A DNA stretch of 28,145 nt from Clostridium sp. CAG:302 (lineage in GTDB: Bacteria > Bacillota_I > Bacilli_A > RF39 > UBA660): NCBI GenBank assembly GCA_000431795.1, contig FR887354.1:1-28145 (forward strand). The letters are read 5' to 3'. The translations under genes and the position numbers were made by a program. Below the pieces are notes generated by a model. That model searched no databases. It had not been told where the DNA came from and worked only from the letters and a program-made list of their open reading frames with translations. The first letter of the stretch is position 1; every line of letters begins with the position of its first letter. Positions 1 through 8,405 of this stretch are shown one piece after another.

Positions 1-661
1 CTTCATCTAACATTTTCATATCAGGATTTTCAATGGTATGATACATTATGAAAACTATTAGAAATTCCACTATTGTTATTAAAGTAGCTTGAGGATAAAT
101 TCTTTGTATTATAGCAACGATAATTATAAGAAGAATAAATATATAAAGTGGTACAAATTTTTTATGTTCTATTATTTTTCTGTTTTTTATCATTGGAATA
201 AACCATACATTTATACATATTGTAGAACACAAATATACAAAATTAACTGCCGGGCCTATAGCATAACCTTTTTCTGTCTGCAATGGTAATGCCATACACA
301 CAACAACGCATACAGCATAAATAGTGTATGATATGTTTCTTAATTTTTTATAATGTTCTAATTTTTTTTGCTTTTCTGTTGTATAGCATAAAACATAATT
401 ATATAGTGTCATAAACAATAAATACGTTATTAAATATATTAAATATGCTCTTGTAAAGATTATTGCGGGCAATGATGTTGGAGAAAATTTATTGCTCATA
501 TATATACACATCAATTCTAACATTAATCCAAGTAAATTTGAAAAAAGAATTTTTGAAAATATTTTTGCCTCGTTAGAGTTAATGTGTTTCCTGATGAAGT
601 ACATTATATTTAATGTTATTGATAATATAAGTGCATATAAAATTAAAAATTCAACATTCAT
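1..661 (-). CDS. Partial membrane-sensor protein, probably N-terminal part of a sensor histidine kinase (runs off left edge)
   Basis: An open frame starts with ATG at 661-659, preceded by AGGAGAA (667-673), and stays open for 220 codons to the window edge. The visible part is almost all membrane: about seven hydrophobic segments separated by short lysine-rich loops. It ends in a soluble turn, YHTIENPDMKMLDE. That combination of a multi-pass N-terminal domain and a T-I-E-N-P-D linker is what I associate with gut-Firmicute sensor histidine kinases, where a coiled coil and a kinase core would follow. The kinase core (H, N, G boxes) lies outside the window, so the call is inference. It has its own strong promoter just upstream and is separated from the synthetase gene behind it by a terminator, so it is probably transcribed alone or with genes further left. 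Confidence 0.55.
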   Translation of the reverse strand, partial: MNVEFLILYALILSITLNIMYFIRKHINSNEAKIFSKILFSNLLGLMLELMCIYMSNKFSPTSLPAIIFTRAYLIYLITYLLFMTLYNYVLCYTTEKQKKLEHYKKLRNISYTIYAVCVVVCMALPLQTEKGYAIGPAVNFVYLCSTICINVWFIPMIKNRKIIEHKKFVPLYIFILLIIIVAIIQRIYPQATLITIVEFLIVFIMYHTIENPDMKMLDE

Positions 662-689
662 AATAATTCTCCTATTGTCTTATACTACG

Positions 690-718
690 ATTATAACATT
701 TATTTGTATTATTGTCCA
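690..718 (-). promoter_or_regulatory. Sigma-A-type promoter of the membrane-sensor gene
   Basis: Reading leftward: -35 TGGACA (718-713), 17-nt spacer, -10 TATAAT (695-690), with an upstream TG giving an extended -10. The transcript would start near 683, about 20 nt before the ATG at 661. Confidence 0.8.
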
Positions 719-720
719 CA

Positions 721-756
721 TTAGAAAAGAGAGTAATTATTGTTTTACTCTCTTCT
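721..756 (-). terminator. Rho-independent terminator of the AMP-forming synthetase
   Basis: A perfect 10-bp stem (745-754 with 727-736) has an 8-nt loop holding the TAA stop codon of the upstream gene. It is followed leftward by a T-rich tail (TTCT after CTCTT). The last codons of the gene form half of the stem. Confidence 0.75.
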
Positions 757-2692
757 TTACATTTCTTGAAGTTTTTAAATACTCAGCACAATTAATACTA
801 TCTTCAGGTACTTTTTCTGCTAATAAAGGATTTGTATCCCTTTTACCACTTGGAGCTACAGGAAATGATGGTATTATTCTTAAGTATAACTTTTTTAATA
901 CTTCCAATGGGACACTATTAGCTAATCTATTCATAGCATTATTGATAACTTCTTCTTGTGATAATTTGCTTTGCCTTTGTAATTCGATATGACAAATATA
1001 AGAATCATCATTTATTTTTAGAAGAACCGCTACCATAATATTTTTTATATCTTTTTCAATTATATCTTCAATTATGTAGTATGGTAATTCGGTTTTATCG
1101 GATAAAGTAATAAAACTATTTGGTCTTCCTTTCATTTTTATTCTTCCTTGATTATCTGTTTTATAGGAATAAGCACCTTGATTTAACCAAGTTTTCCCCT
1201 TACTATCTTTTACATATATGGAATCGTTTAATTTTGATTCGCTATATCCCAGCATATTACAAGGGCCATTTATTACTAATATTCCCGGTTTACCTATGGG
1301 ACAATAATTTCCATCTTTATCTAAAACTTCCAGGTCAACAAAACTATGAGGAGTAAGCCCTAGACCATACTTTTTTACAATATTGCTAATCTTTTTTTCT
1401 TGTAATGATTTTAGTATTGTAACAAATACGCCACTACTTTCAGATGTTCCTCCACCTATTGAAAATGTTACTGGTGATAGTGGATAAGGTAATTTATCGG
1501 TACCAAATTTATGTTTTTTTGATGTTGCATTATAATAATATTCTTCTCCAGGTGAACACTCTTCTCCTGTTACTGTTGGTAACATTAAAAAAGGCATATT
1601 AATATTTTTAAACTTTTCATCATGATTTAATTGATCACACAATTTTGTCCAAAATCCGGTTGATGCTGGTACAAAGTTAGGCTTGTTGATTAAAAGTGAA
1701 TAAATAAAGAAGTCTCTATCATAATATGGTTCTAATGCTAAAGTACATTTTTCATATAATGTATCCGATATTGCACATGATAGTTCCATATGAGTATATG
1801 TGGGAATATGTCCTAAAATAGTCATATTTCTCATACTTGGTAATCCTGATACATCTGATTCTTTCCACCTAGATAATGTTATATAGCTTCTAGTAGAATG
1901 AATTACTCCTTTTGGACGGCCAGGGTCAGTTGTTCCGCTGGTATACGTTTGTATAAAAGGAGCATCAATCGAAACATTTTCTATTACTTCTCCTGTATAA
2001 TCTTTTCCTATATTTGCAAATTCTTTAATACCAAATATTCTCTTTTGGCTTTGTTTTTTTAATTCACTAATGTTGTTTGTAAAATTATGACAAAATTTTG
2101 CTTCTATTTCTTGGTATGGATTGTATTTAACACTATTTTTGTCTATTGGTAGTGAATCATTAAGTGTAGGCATTATTATTTCTTCTATATTTGATTCATT
2201 TATTGCCTCATTTATTTGCACATAGTTTTTATTTGAAACAAATATATATTTGCTCTTTGTTTCATTTAATATTTCTTTTAAATACTCTTTATTAAACCAA
2301 TCACCCACCACAACCAAATTGCAGCCTATAAAGCTAGCTCCAATCATTAAATAAACAAATTCTGGTATATTATCAACACAAATTGGAATTGTATCACCTT
2401 TTGTATATCCAATACTCTTTAATGATTTTGCATAATCATACGCTTCTGTAAACATCTTTTCATAAGAAATTTTATTTCCTCTATATAACAATGATATAAG
2501 GTCTAAGTTTTCTTGATTTCTTCTAAAAATTTCTACAGCCCAAGATGTATTGTGGTTTTTTTCAATATCTGACAAGGCTTTTTGTGTCTTGGCATTTAGT
2601 TTTTTACCACTTATATATTTTTTTGCAGGCGTCATTGAAGACACCACTTCATTTACCTCTTCAATTATTTTAGAAATTTTTCTATTTTCCAT
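737..2692 (-). CDS. AMP-forming acyl-CoA synthetase-like protein (ANL superfamily), divergent
   Basis: This 651-residue protein belongs to the adenylate-forming ANL superfamily, which activates a carboxylate with ATP and usually loads it on CoA or a carrier. Visible motifs are a P-loop region YTSGTTDPGRPKGVIHST with an insertion between TSGTT and PKG, and a C-terminal PSGKRD holding the catalytic lysine. Other core motifs are degenerate: where YxTGD is expected there is NQGAYSYKTD, and GRxKD is replaced by GRPNS. Substrate choice cannot be read. The start is ATG at 2692 with GGGGAG upstream. It has its own promoter and terminator and so is monocistronic between rsmG and the membrane-sensor gene. 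Activity could be altered; a carrier-protein or fatty-acid ligase role is only a guess. Confidence 0.8.
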   Translation of the reverse strand: MENRKISKIIEEVNEVVSSMTPAKKYISGKKLNAKTQKALSDIEKNHNTSWAVEIFRRNQENLDLISLLYRGNKISYEKMFTEAYDYAKSLKSIGYTKGDTIPICVDNIPEFVYLMIGASFIGCNLVVVGDWFNKEYLKEILNETKSKYIFVSNKNYVQINEAINESNIEEIIMPTLNDSLPIDKNSVKYNPYQEIEAKFCHNFTNNISELKKQSQKRIFGIKEFANIGKDYTGEVIENVSIDAPFIQTYTSGTTDPGRPKGVIHSTRSYITLSRWKESDVSGLPSMRNMTILGHIPTYTHMELSCAISDTLYEKCTLALEPYYDRDFFIYSLLINKPNFVPASTGFWTKLCDQLNHDEKFKNINMPFLMLPTVTGEECSPGEEYYYNATSKKHKFGTDKLPYPLSPVTFSIGGGTSESSGVFVTILKSLQEKKISNIVKKYGLGLTPHSFVDLEVLDKDGNYCPIGKPGILVINGPCNMLGYSESKLNDSIYVKDSKGKTWLNQGAYSYKTDNQGRIKMKGRPNSFITLSDKTELPYYIIEDIIEKDIKNIMVAVLLKINDDSYICHIELQRQSKLSQEEVINNAMNRLANSVPLEVLKKLYLRIIPSFPVAPSGKRDTNPLLAEKVPEDSINCAEYLKTSRNVKKRVKQ

Positions 2693-2722
2693 ATTAATTT
2701 AACTCCCCTCAAAATCAGCATT

Positions 2723-2751
2723 AGTGTATCATAAAAATACATATTTTTCAA
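2723..2751 (-). promoter_or_regulatory. Promoter of the AMP-forming synthetase
   Basis: Leftward reading: -35 TTGAAA (2751-2746), 17-nt spacer ending in TGA, -10 TACACT (2728-2723). The predicted start lies a few bases upstream of the GGGGAG ribosome site. Confidence 0.6.
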
Positions 2752-2771
2752 GTGTTTTTACTAAAGATGTT

Positions 2772-2821
2772 CTTGATAGAGACCTAGACTCTATCAAGCC
2801 ACTTGAGACCTTAGGCTCAAG
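2772..2821. repeat. Tandem intergenic hairpins with AC-starting loops
   Basis: Two back-to-back perfect inverted repeats lie between the rsmG terminator and the synthetase promoter. The first is a 10-bp stem (2772-2781 with 2789-2798) with loop ACCTAGA. The second is a 6-bp stem (2802-2807 with 2816-2821) with loop ACCTTAGG. The second loop is identical to that of the hairpin upstream of parA (10301-10308). Neither is followed by a T-run on the leftward strand, so they are not simple terminators. Confidence 0.6.
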
Positions 2822-3552
2822 CGGAGATAAAAAAAGATATATAATACTGCACTATATATCTTTCTTAATAATTTCAGAATATCTTCTTGGATACTTTGAC
2901 TTGTCTCTTTTAGTTTTAAGTATTTAATTATAGTTCTAATACTATTTTCTTTAGGTAAATTAAATATAACTCTAGATTCTTCTTTAATATCTAACTTATT
3001 ATAGTAGTTAACTATATTTATTTCTTCATTTTCAGTATTAGCCTTCATTGCTATAAAATAACCATTTACCTTTACTAAAGGAATTCCATATTCTAACAAA
3101 TGTTTTAATGGAGCTACTGCTCGTGCTGTCACTATATCAAATACTTCTCTATTTTTCTTAGAGTAATCTTCTACTCTAGTATTTATTATTGTTGCATTAT
3201 CTAAATTCAAAGATTCTTTTACTATATTCAAAAAATGACATTTCTTACCATTTGCTTCTATTAAAGTTAATTGAGCATTAGGAAAACATATTGCTAATAC
3301 TAAACCAGGAAAGCCTGCTCCTGAGCCTAAATCACAAATACTCTGATTATCTATATTTACAACTTTTGTTATTGTTAGGCTATCATAAAAATGTTTTAAA
3401 TATACTTCTTCTTCTTCAATTATTCTAGTTAAATTATACTTACTATTTTCTTCTTTTAGTATTTGATAGTATCTATCTAAACTATGTAATTCTTTATCAG
3501 TAAGAACTAATCCAAGCTCTTTTACTTTAATTATAAATTCTTCTTTAGACAT
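2794..3552 (-). CDS. rsmG: 16S rRNA (guanine527-N7)-methyltransferase RsmG, frameshifted near the C-terminus
   Basis: RsmG (GidB) methylates N7 of G527 in 16S rRNA with S-adenosylmethionine. The SAM-binding motif DLGSGAGFPG is at residues 74-83, and the N-terminal SLDRYYQILKEENSKYNLT region is typical. The gene overlaps the mnmG stop by 8 nt, the usual gidA-gidB order. The C-terminus is wrong for the family: after LKLKE the frame reads 38 atypical residues and passes through a hairpin terminator before stopping at 2794. One extra A in an A4 run (2908-2911 or 2914-2917 on the + strand) would give LKLKRDKSKYPRRYSEIIKK and a TAG at 2854-2852, inside the terminator stem. That is the expected family ending. 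The cause is a real 1-nt deletion, an assembly error, or slippage on the A-run. Confidence 0.93.
   Translation of the reverse strand: MSKEEFIIKVKELGLVLTDKELHSLDRYYQILKEENSKYNLTRIIEEEEVYLKHFYDSLTITKVVNIDNQSICDLGSGAGFPGLVLAICFPNAQLTLIEANGKKCHFLNIVKESLNLDNATIINTRVEDYSKKNREVFDIVTARAVAPLKHLLEYGIPLVKVNGYFIAMKANTENEEINIVNYYNKLDIKEESRVIFNLPKENSIRTIIKYLKLKETSQSIQEDILKLLRKIYSAVLYIFFYLRLSLRSQVA
2829..2860 (-). terminator. Terminator of the mnmE-mnmG-rsmG operon
   Basis: Leftward reading: an 8-bp perfect stem (2860-2853 with 2843-2836), a 9-nt loop, then seven T residues (2835-2829). The frame-restored rsmG stop TAG (2854-2852) falls at the end of the 5' arm. Confidence 0.85.
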
Positions 3553-5383
3553 TATAAAACTTCCTTAAATATACTAATAATATTGATATATCTGCCGGAT
3601 TAACACCACTAATACGTATAGCCTGAGCTATGTTTAATGGTCTTACTTCTTTTAATTTTTGTCTTGCTTCACTAGCTAGATTAGGTACTTTATCATAATC
3701 TATATCTAATGGTATTTGTTTTTCTTCATTTTTAAGCATCTTCTCGGCTTCACGTTCTACTTTTTTGATATATCCTTCATATTTTATTTGTATTTCTGCT
3801 TCTTCAAGTGCTTCTTTGGAATAATTTAGATTTAGATTAAATACTTTGTTTAGTTCTTCTAACTTGGCTGTTGGATTCTTTAGGTAGTCATATACAGTAG
3901 TTGTTACCCTTCTCTTTTCATTATCCACAGTTATTTTTATTTCTTTTAATTTTTCTATTAATTCTAAAATATTTTGTTTCTTTTCTTTAAACTTTTGGTA
4001 TTTTGCTCCTGTTACTAATCCAACATTATGGCCATACTCAGTTAATCTTAAGTCGCTATTGTCATGTCTTAGTAAAAGACGATATTCTGCTCGTGAAGTT
4101 AACATACGATATGGTTCTTTGGTGCCTTTAGTTACTAAATCATCTATTAATACTCCTATATAAGCTTCATTTCTCTTTAGTATCAATGGTTCTTTTCCTT
4201 CTAGTTTTAGACCGGCATTAATACCAGCGATTAATCCTTGACAAGCAGCTTCTTCATAACCGCTGGTGCCATTTATTTGGCCGGCAGTAAAGAGATTATT
4301 TAATACTTTAGTCTCTAAACTTGGTTTTATTTGTGTTGGATAAATAGCATCATACTCTATAGCATAGGCATATCTTAATATCTTAGCCTTCTCTAGGCCA
4401 GGAAGACTATGTACCATTTCTTCTTGGATATTTCTTGGCATACTTGTTGAAAATCCTTGAAGATAAATATCATCATAATACTTGCTTTCTGGTTCTAAGA
4501 ATAACTGATGTCTTTCTTTATCACTAAATCTTACTATTTTATCTTCAATTGAAGGACAGTATCTTGGGCCTACTCCTGTTATGTCATTCAATCCACCATA
4601 CATACTTGATTTATTTAGATTATCTAGAATTATTTTTTTAGTTTCTTCTGTTGTGTATATTAAATGACAGGGCTCCTGATTATTTACATCATAAACTGGA
4701 GGATTAGTATGTGAGAATGTATAAGCTTCTTTGTCACCATCCTCTCTTTGTGTTTTAGTAAAGTCAATAGTACTTCTGTCAATTCTTGGTGGTGTTCCTG
4801 TTTTTAATCTTAGGATGTTAAAACCATATTTTTTTAAGTTGTCAGATAAATGCATAGATGGTCTTTCGTTATGGGGACCACTTCTGGTACGGGTGTCTCC
4901 TACTAGAATATCAGATTTTAGGTATGTTCCTGTTGTTAAGATAACAATGTTTGATATTATGTTTTCCCCTGTATCTAGTACTACACCATGGACTGTATTA
5001 TCTTTGACAATTAGGTCTTCAACCATTCCTTCTTTGATAGAAAGATTCTTTTCACTTCTTAATACTTTTAACATTTCTCTAGGATATGTTATTTTATCTG
5101 CTTGGGCTCTTAATGATTTTACTGCGGGGCCTTTAGCATAATTTAACATCTTCATCTGAATAAGAGTTGCATCCGCCACCTCACCCATAGAGCCTCCTAG
5201 TGCATCTATTTCTCTTACAATTATTCCTTTTGCAGATCCGCCAATTGATGGATTACATGGCATTGTAGCTATGTTATTTATATTTCCTGTTACTAAAAGG
5301 GTTTTATGTCCTTTTCTAGAGGAAGCAAGGGCAGCTTCACATCCGGCGTGTCCTCCGCCTACTACTATTACTTCATAATTCAT
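3545..5383 (-). CDS. mnmG: tRNA uridine-5-carboxymethylaminomethyl(34) synthesis enzyme MnmG
   Basis: MnmG (GidA) is the FAD-dependent partner of MnmE. Together they install the cmnm5 group on wobble U34 of certain tRNAs, using methylene-tetrahydrofolate. The N-terminal dinucleotide fold VVGGGHAGCEAA (about residues 7-18) binds FAD. NPSIGGSAKG and the GGSMGEVADATLIQMKMLN segment are family signatures. The C-terminal NLASEARQKLKEVRP and ISGVNPADISIL stretches match the helical tRNA/MnmE-binding domain. At 612 residues it is near the usual length. It lies 9 nt after mnmE and overlaps rsmG by 8 nt, so the three form one translationally coupled operon. Its ribosome site (AGGAAAG) lies inside the mnmE end. 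Confidence 0.98.
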   Translation of the reverse strand: MNYEVIVVGGGHAGCEAALASSRKGHKTLLVTGNINNIATMPCNPSIGGSAKGIIVREIDALGGSMGEVADATLIQMKMLNYAKGPAVKSLRAQADKITYPREMLKVLRSEKNLSIKEGMVEDLIVKDNTVHGVVLDTGENIISNIVILTTGTYLKSDILVGDTRTRSGPHNERPSMHLSDNLKKYGFNILRLKTGTPPRIDRSTIDFTKTQREDGDKEAYTFSHTNPPVYDVNNQEPCHLIYTTEETKKIILDNLNKSSMYGGLNDITGVGPRYCPSIEDKIVRFSDKERHQLFLEPESKYYDDIYLQGFSTSMPRNIQEEMVHSLPGLEKAKILRYAYAIEYDAIYPTQIKPSLETKVLNNLFTAGQINGTSGYEEAACQGLIAGINAGLKLEGKEPLILKRNEAYIGVLIDDLVTKGTKEPYRMLTSRAEYRLLLRHDNSDLRLTEYGHNVGLVTGAKYQKFKEKKQNILELIEKLKEIKITVDNEKRRVTTTVYDYLKNPTAKLEELNKVFNLNLNYSKEALEEAEIQIKYEGYIKKVEREAEKMLKNEEKQIPLDIDYDKVPNLASEARQKLKEVRPLNIAQAIRISGVNPADISILLVYLRKFYNV

Positions 5384-5392
5384 GTTATCACT

Positions 5393-6739
5393 CTACTTTC
5401 CTAAGCAAAATCTAGAAAATAATTCATCTAACAATTCATCTTTATATGTTGCTCCAATTACCTCACCAAGAGTATTCCATGCATCTCTTAGTCCTAGTTC
5501 TACTATATCTATTGGGCTATTATCATTTATTTCTTTAATAGTGCTATCTATTATAGTTAGTGATTTTTTTAATAATGATATAGTTCTAGCATTTGATAAA
5601 TATGTTAAGTCATTAGATGAAAGCTCTCCTATATTGAATAGTTTTCTTATTCTGTCTTTTATTTTATCTATTCCAATATTTTCTTTTACTGATATTTCTA
5701 TATAATCTCCTAATAATGATTTATCTAATTTACCTTCTAGGTCGATTTTATTTACCACAATTATTTTCTTTTTGTCTTTTAACTTGTTTAATAATTCTTT
5801 TTCTTCATCTGATAATTCTTCATTATTATTTAGTATAAATATTACTAAGTCTGACGAATCTATTATCTTTAGGCTTTTGGTGACTCCTAGCATCTCCACT
5901 AGGTCATCACTTTCTCTAATACCAGCAGTATCTGTTATATTTAAGGTTATTCCACCAAGGACAATAGTTCCTTCTACTATGTCTCTTGTAGTCCCAGGAA
6001 TATTTGTAACTATTGCTTTTTCTTCTTCAATAAGTGCATTTAGGAGACTACTTTTACCAACATTTGGCTTACCTATTATTCCTACTTTTATACCTTCTTT
6101 AATTACTTTACTGTCTTCAGATTTTTTGATAATATTTTCTAGTCTTTCTCTAAATTTTTTGATATTTGGAAGTACTTTATCATTAGTCATATCTTCAACA
6201 TCTTCATATTCTGGATAGTCAATATTTACTTCAATATTACTGATAATTTGAACTAAATCACTGCGAAGACTTTTGATTAGATTAGATGTCTCACCAGTTA
6301 GTGTGTTTATTGATATTTTTCTGGCCGTTTCTGATTTTGATGATATTAAATCCATTGTAGCCTCTGCCTCAAGAAGATCTATTCTTCCATTTAAGAAGGC
6401 TCTTTTTGTAAATTCTCCTGGCTCTGCTAGTCTAGCACCATTATTTAGTAATAATTCTAATACTTTATTAGTAGTAGCTATTCCACCATGACAATTTATT
6501 TCTACTACATCTTCTCTTGTAAATGTTTTTGGTGCTAGCATTACGCTTACTAGAACTTCATCTATTTTTTCATTACCATCTTTAATATATCCATAATGAA
6601 TAGTATGTGATGCCGCAGTTGTCAAATCTTTCGTAAAAACTTTATTTGTTATTTTTAGTGCTTCTTCACCACTTAACCTTATTATTGATATTGCTCCTAC
6701 TCCTGCAGTTGTTGATATGGCTGCGATTGTATCTCCCAT
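5393..6739 (-). CDS. mnmE: tRNA modification GTPase MnmE
   Basis: MnmE (TrmE) is the GTPase and folate-binding partner of MnmG in U34 modification. The 448-residue protein has an N-terminal folate-binding domain starting DTIAAISTTAGVGAISIIRLSG and a helical domain. Inserted in that is a G domain: G1 GKPNVGKSS (223-231), G2 NIPGTTRD (246-253), G3 DTAG (270-273) and G4 NKID (330-333). It ends in FCLGK (444-448), with the essential C-terminal cysteine loop. It is the first gene of the mnmE-mnmG-rsmG operon, with its own near-consensus promoter after the jag terminator. Confidence 0.98.
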   Translation of the reverse strand: MGDTIAAISTTAGVGAISIIRLSGEEALKITNKVFTKDLTTAASHTIHYGYIKDGNEKIDEVLVSVMLAPKTFTREDVVEINCHGGIATTNKVLELLLNNGARLAEPGEFTKRAFLNGRIDLLEAEATMDLISSKSETARKISINTLTGETSNLIKSLRSDLVQIISNIEVNIDYPEYEDVEDMTNDKVLPNIKKFRERLENIIKKSEDSKVIKEGIKVGIIGKPNVGKSSLLNALIEEEKAIVTNIPGTTRDIVEGTIVLGGITLNITDTAGIRESDDLVEMLGVTKSLKIIDSSDLVIFILNNNEELSDEEKELLNKLKDKKKIIVVNKIDLEGKLDKSLLGDYIEISVKENIGIDKIKDRIRKLFNIGELSSNDLTYLSNARTISLLKKSLTIIDSTIKEINDNSPIDIVELGLRDAWNTLGEVIGATYKDELLDELFSRFCLGK

Positions 6740-6763
6740 AATACGCCTTCTTTCTCTGGTAGT

Positions 6764-6792
6764 ATTTTATCACATTCTGTCTTAATTGTCAT
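6764..6792 (-). promoter_or_regulatory. Promoter of the mnmE-mnmG-rsmG operon
   Basis: Leftward reading: -35 ATGACA (6792-6787), 17-nt spacer, -10 TAAAAT (6769-6764), each 5 of 6 to consensus. It lies between the jag terminator and the mnmE start codon at 6739. Confidence 0.75.
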
Positions 6793-6811
6793 TTAATTTT
6801 TACAATATAAA

Positions 6812-6849
6812 TTAAAAAAGAAAGTATTTTACACTTATTTACTTTCTTT
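6812..6849 (-). terminator. Terminator after jag/khpB
   Basis: A perfect 10-bp stem (6849-6840 with 6826-6817) encloses a 13-nt loop containing the jag TAA stop (6837-6835). Leftward it continues into a run of T residues (the A-run at 6814-6819 on the + strand). Confidence 0.8.
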
Positions 6850-7446
6850 TAATTTAATTACTACTTTTCTATTTGGCTCTTCACCAATTGATTCTGTATA
6901 AACATATTTGTCATCCGCTAGGACCTCGTGTACTATTCTTCTTTCATAAGAATTCATACTATCCATGGTTACTTCTGTTTTTGTTTTGTATGCTTCTCTT
7001 GCTAGTTTTTTGGCTAAGTACTCAATGCTTCTTGCTCTTTTTTCTTTATAATTCCCAACATCAATAATAATTGATAATGGCTCTTTTAATTTTGAATTTA
7101 CCATTTGTCTTATTAGTAATTGAAGAGCAGCAACATTCTTACCATTTTTACCAATAAGAATAGCATTGTTTTCAGAGAATATTGTAACTGAAATACTTTT
7201 TTCTCTTCTTTTTACTTCAAGATTTGATTTAGCTCCCATTAACTCAGTTATTTTATTTAATGTATCTTTGATAAATGAAATTATTTCTTTTATATTTAAT
7301 ACTTCTATTTTAACATTCTTCTTTAGCAAACTACTTTTATCTTCAACATTATTTACTATTAAATCGTCTTCAGATATATTTAGTTCATATAGTGCAAGGT
7401 TAATTGCCTGCTCCTGTGTTTTTCCTTCAAAATAATACTTATTCAT
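6835..7446 (-). CDS. khpB: RNA-binding protein Jag/KhpB (SpoIIIJ-associated)
   Basis: KhpB (Jag, EloR) is an RNA-binding regulator that works with KhpA in Firmicutes and influences cell elongation and division. Three domains are visible in 203 residues. The N-terminal Jag_N domain reads EGKTQEQAINLALYELN. A KH domain carries the GKNGKN loop in ILIGKNGKNVAALQLLIRQM. A C-terminal R3H domain contains MNSYERRIVHEVL. Its ATG shares one base with the yidC stop (TAATG), so translation is coupled to yidC, the conserved partner order. It is the last gene of the rpmH-rnpA-yidC-jag operon. Confidence 0.96.
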   Translation of the reverse strand: MNKYYFEGKTQEQAINLALYELNISEDDLIVNNVEDKSSLLKKNVKIEVLNIKEIISFIKDTLNKITELMGAKSNLEVKRREKSISVTIFSENNAILIGKNGKNVAALQLLIRQMVNSKLKEPLSIIIDVGNYKEKRARSIEYLAKKLAREAYKTKTEVTMDSMNSYERRIVHEVLADDKYVYTESIGEEPNRKVVIKLKESK

Positions 7447-8405
7447 TACTTCTTTGCCTTCTTTCTTTCAACAATCAAGTTTTGAGCCACTGTAAATAAT
7501 GATGATGCTATCCAATATAAACCAAGAGCTACTGGTAAACTAAATGATGCTATAACTATCATAGCAAGCATGATATATATTGTACTTTTCATTTGTTTAG
7601 CCATTCCAGTTTGATCTTTTAATGTTTTTCTAAATGATAGATATGATGTTGCAAGAATAATAACAAATAGTAGTACATATAGATACCATGTCTTTGACAT
7701 TATTCCGTGTGATATTGTAGTTCCCATATCTAACTTGAAGAATTTATTTTCAAATATTACCGGAGTTCTATTTATTGCTTCAAGAAATGCAAATAATAAT
7801 GGTATTTGAATGAATGATAGTAAACAACTTGATAATGGATTTATTTTATTTTTTTGATAAATTACCATCATTTCTTGTGCTTTCATCTTTTGATCTTCTT
7901 CACTTGTTTTATCTTTATATTTCTTTTCTAATTTTTCTAATTGTGGCTGAACTTCTTTCATTTTTTCTGACTGCATTGCAGTTTTTCTAGTAAATGGATA
8001 TAGTATTAATCTTATTGCTAAGCAAGATAAAATAATTGCAAATCCATTTGCTAACCCTTTACTTAGACCTGTTTTACCTAAAAGTACGCCAATATTTATG
8101 ATTACCCAAGCAAGCGGTTTTACAAATACTGTTGTCCATAGTCCTTCATACTCAGAAAAAGGTTTAAAGTTTTCACAACTTGGTAGTTTATCAACATCAA
8201 CTTTATTTTCTTTGTATAGTTCTATTACATCTTTATTTGTAGGTTTACAAAGAATATTTTCAGTTAATGCTTTACCAGTTTCTTCATATTTTACAGCCTT
8301 TTTATCTTCTCCAGTTAATGTTTTAGTACATCCTGTTAACATAACTAAACTTAGGATAATTAGTACTATTTTAAATGTTTTTTTTCCTTGTTTCAAATTA
8401 ATCAC
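7446..8405 (-). CDS. yidC: Membrane protein insertase YidC/SpoIIIJ (lipoprotein)
   Basis: YidC inserts and folds membrane proteins, alone or with SecYEG. The N-terminus is a lipoprotein signal: a charged start, a hydrophobic stretch, then lipobox LTGC with Cys26 as the likely lipidated residue. This is typical of Gram-positive SpoIIIJ. The conserved core follows, including the first core helix IRLILYPFTRKTA with the groove arginine, the helical hairpin QSEKMKEVQPQLEKLEKKY, and hydrophobic helices near IQIPLLFAFLEAI and LPVALGLYWIASSLF. At 319 residues it is slightly long for the Gram-positive form. It overlaps rnpA by 8 nt and jag by 1 nt. Confidence 0.96.
   Translation of the reverse strand: MINLKQGKKTFKIVLIILSLVMLTGCTKTLTGEDKKAVKYEETGKALTENILCKPTNKDVIELYKENKVDVDKLPSCENFKPFSEYEGLWTTVFVKPLAWVIINIGVLLGKTGLSKGLANGFAIILSCLAIRLILYPFTRKTAMQSEKMKEVQPQLEKLEKKYKDKTSEEDQKMKAQEMMVIYQKNKINPLSSCLLSFIQIPLLFAFLEAINRTPVIFENKFFKLDMGTTISHGIMSKTWYLYVLLFVIILATSYLSFRKTLKDQTGMAKQMKSTIYIMLAMIVIASFSLPVALGLYWIASSLFTVAQNLIVERKKAKK

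Noticed and set aside
492..992. Rightward ORF across the kinase start and synthetase end
   Set aside because: It is antisense to two better-supported leftward genes and would cross a terminator and a promoter.
4731..5141. 136-codon rightward ORF inside mnmG
   Set aside because: Antisense shadow of a strongly conserved gene, no ribosome site.
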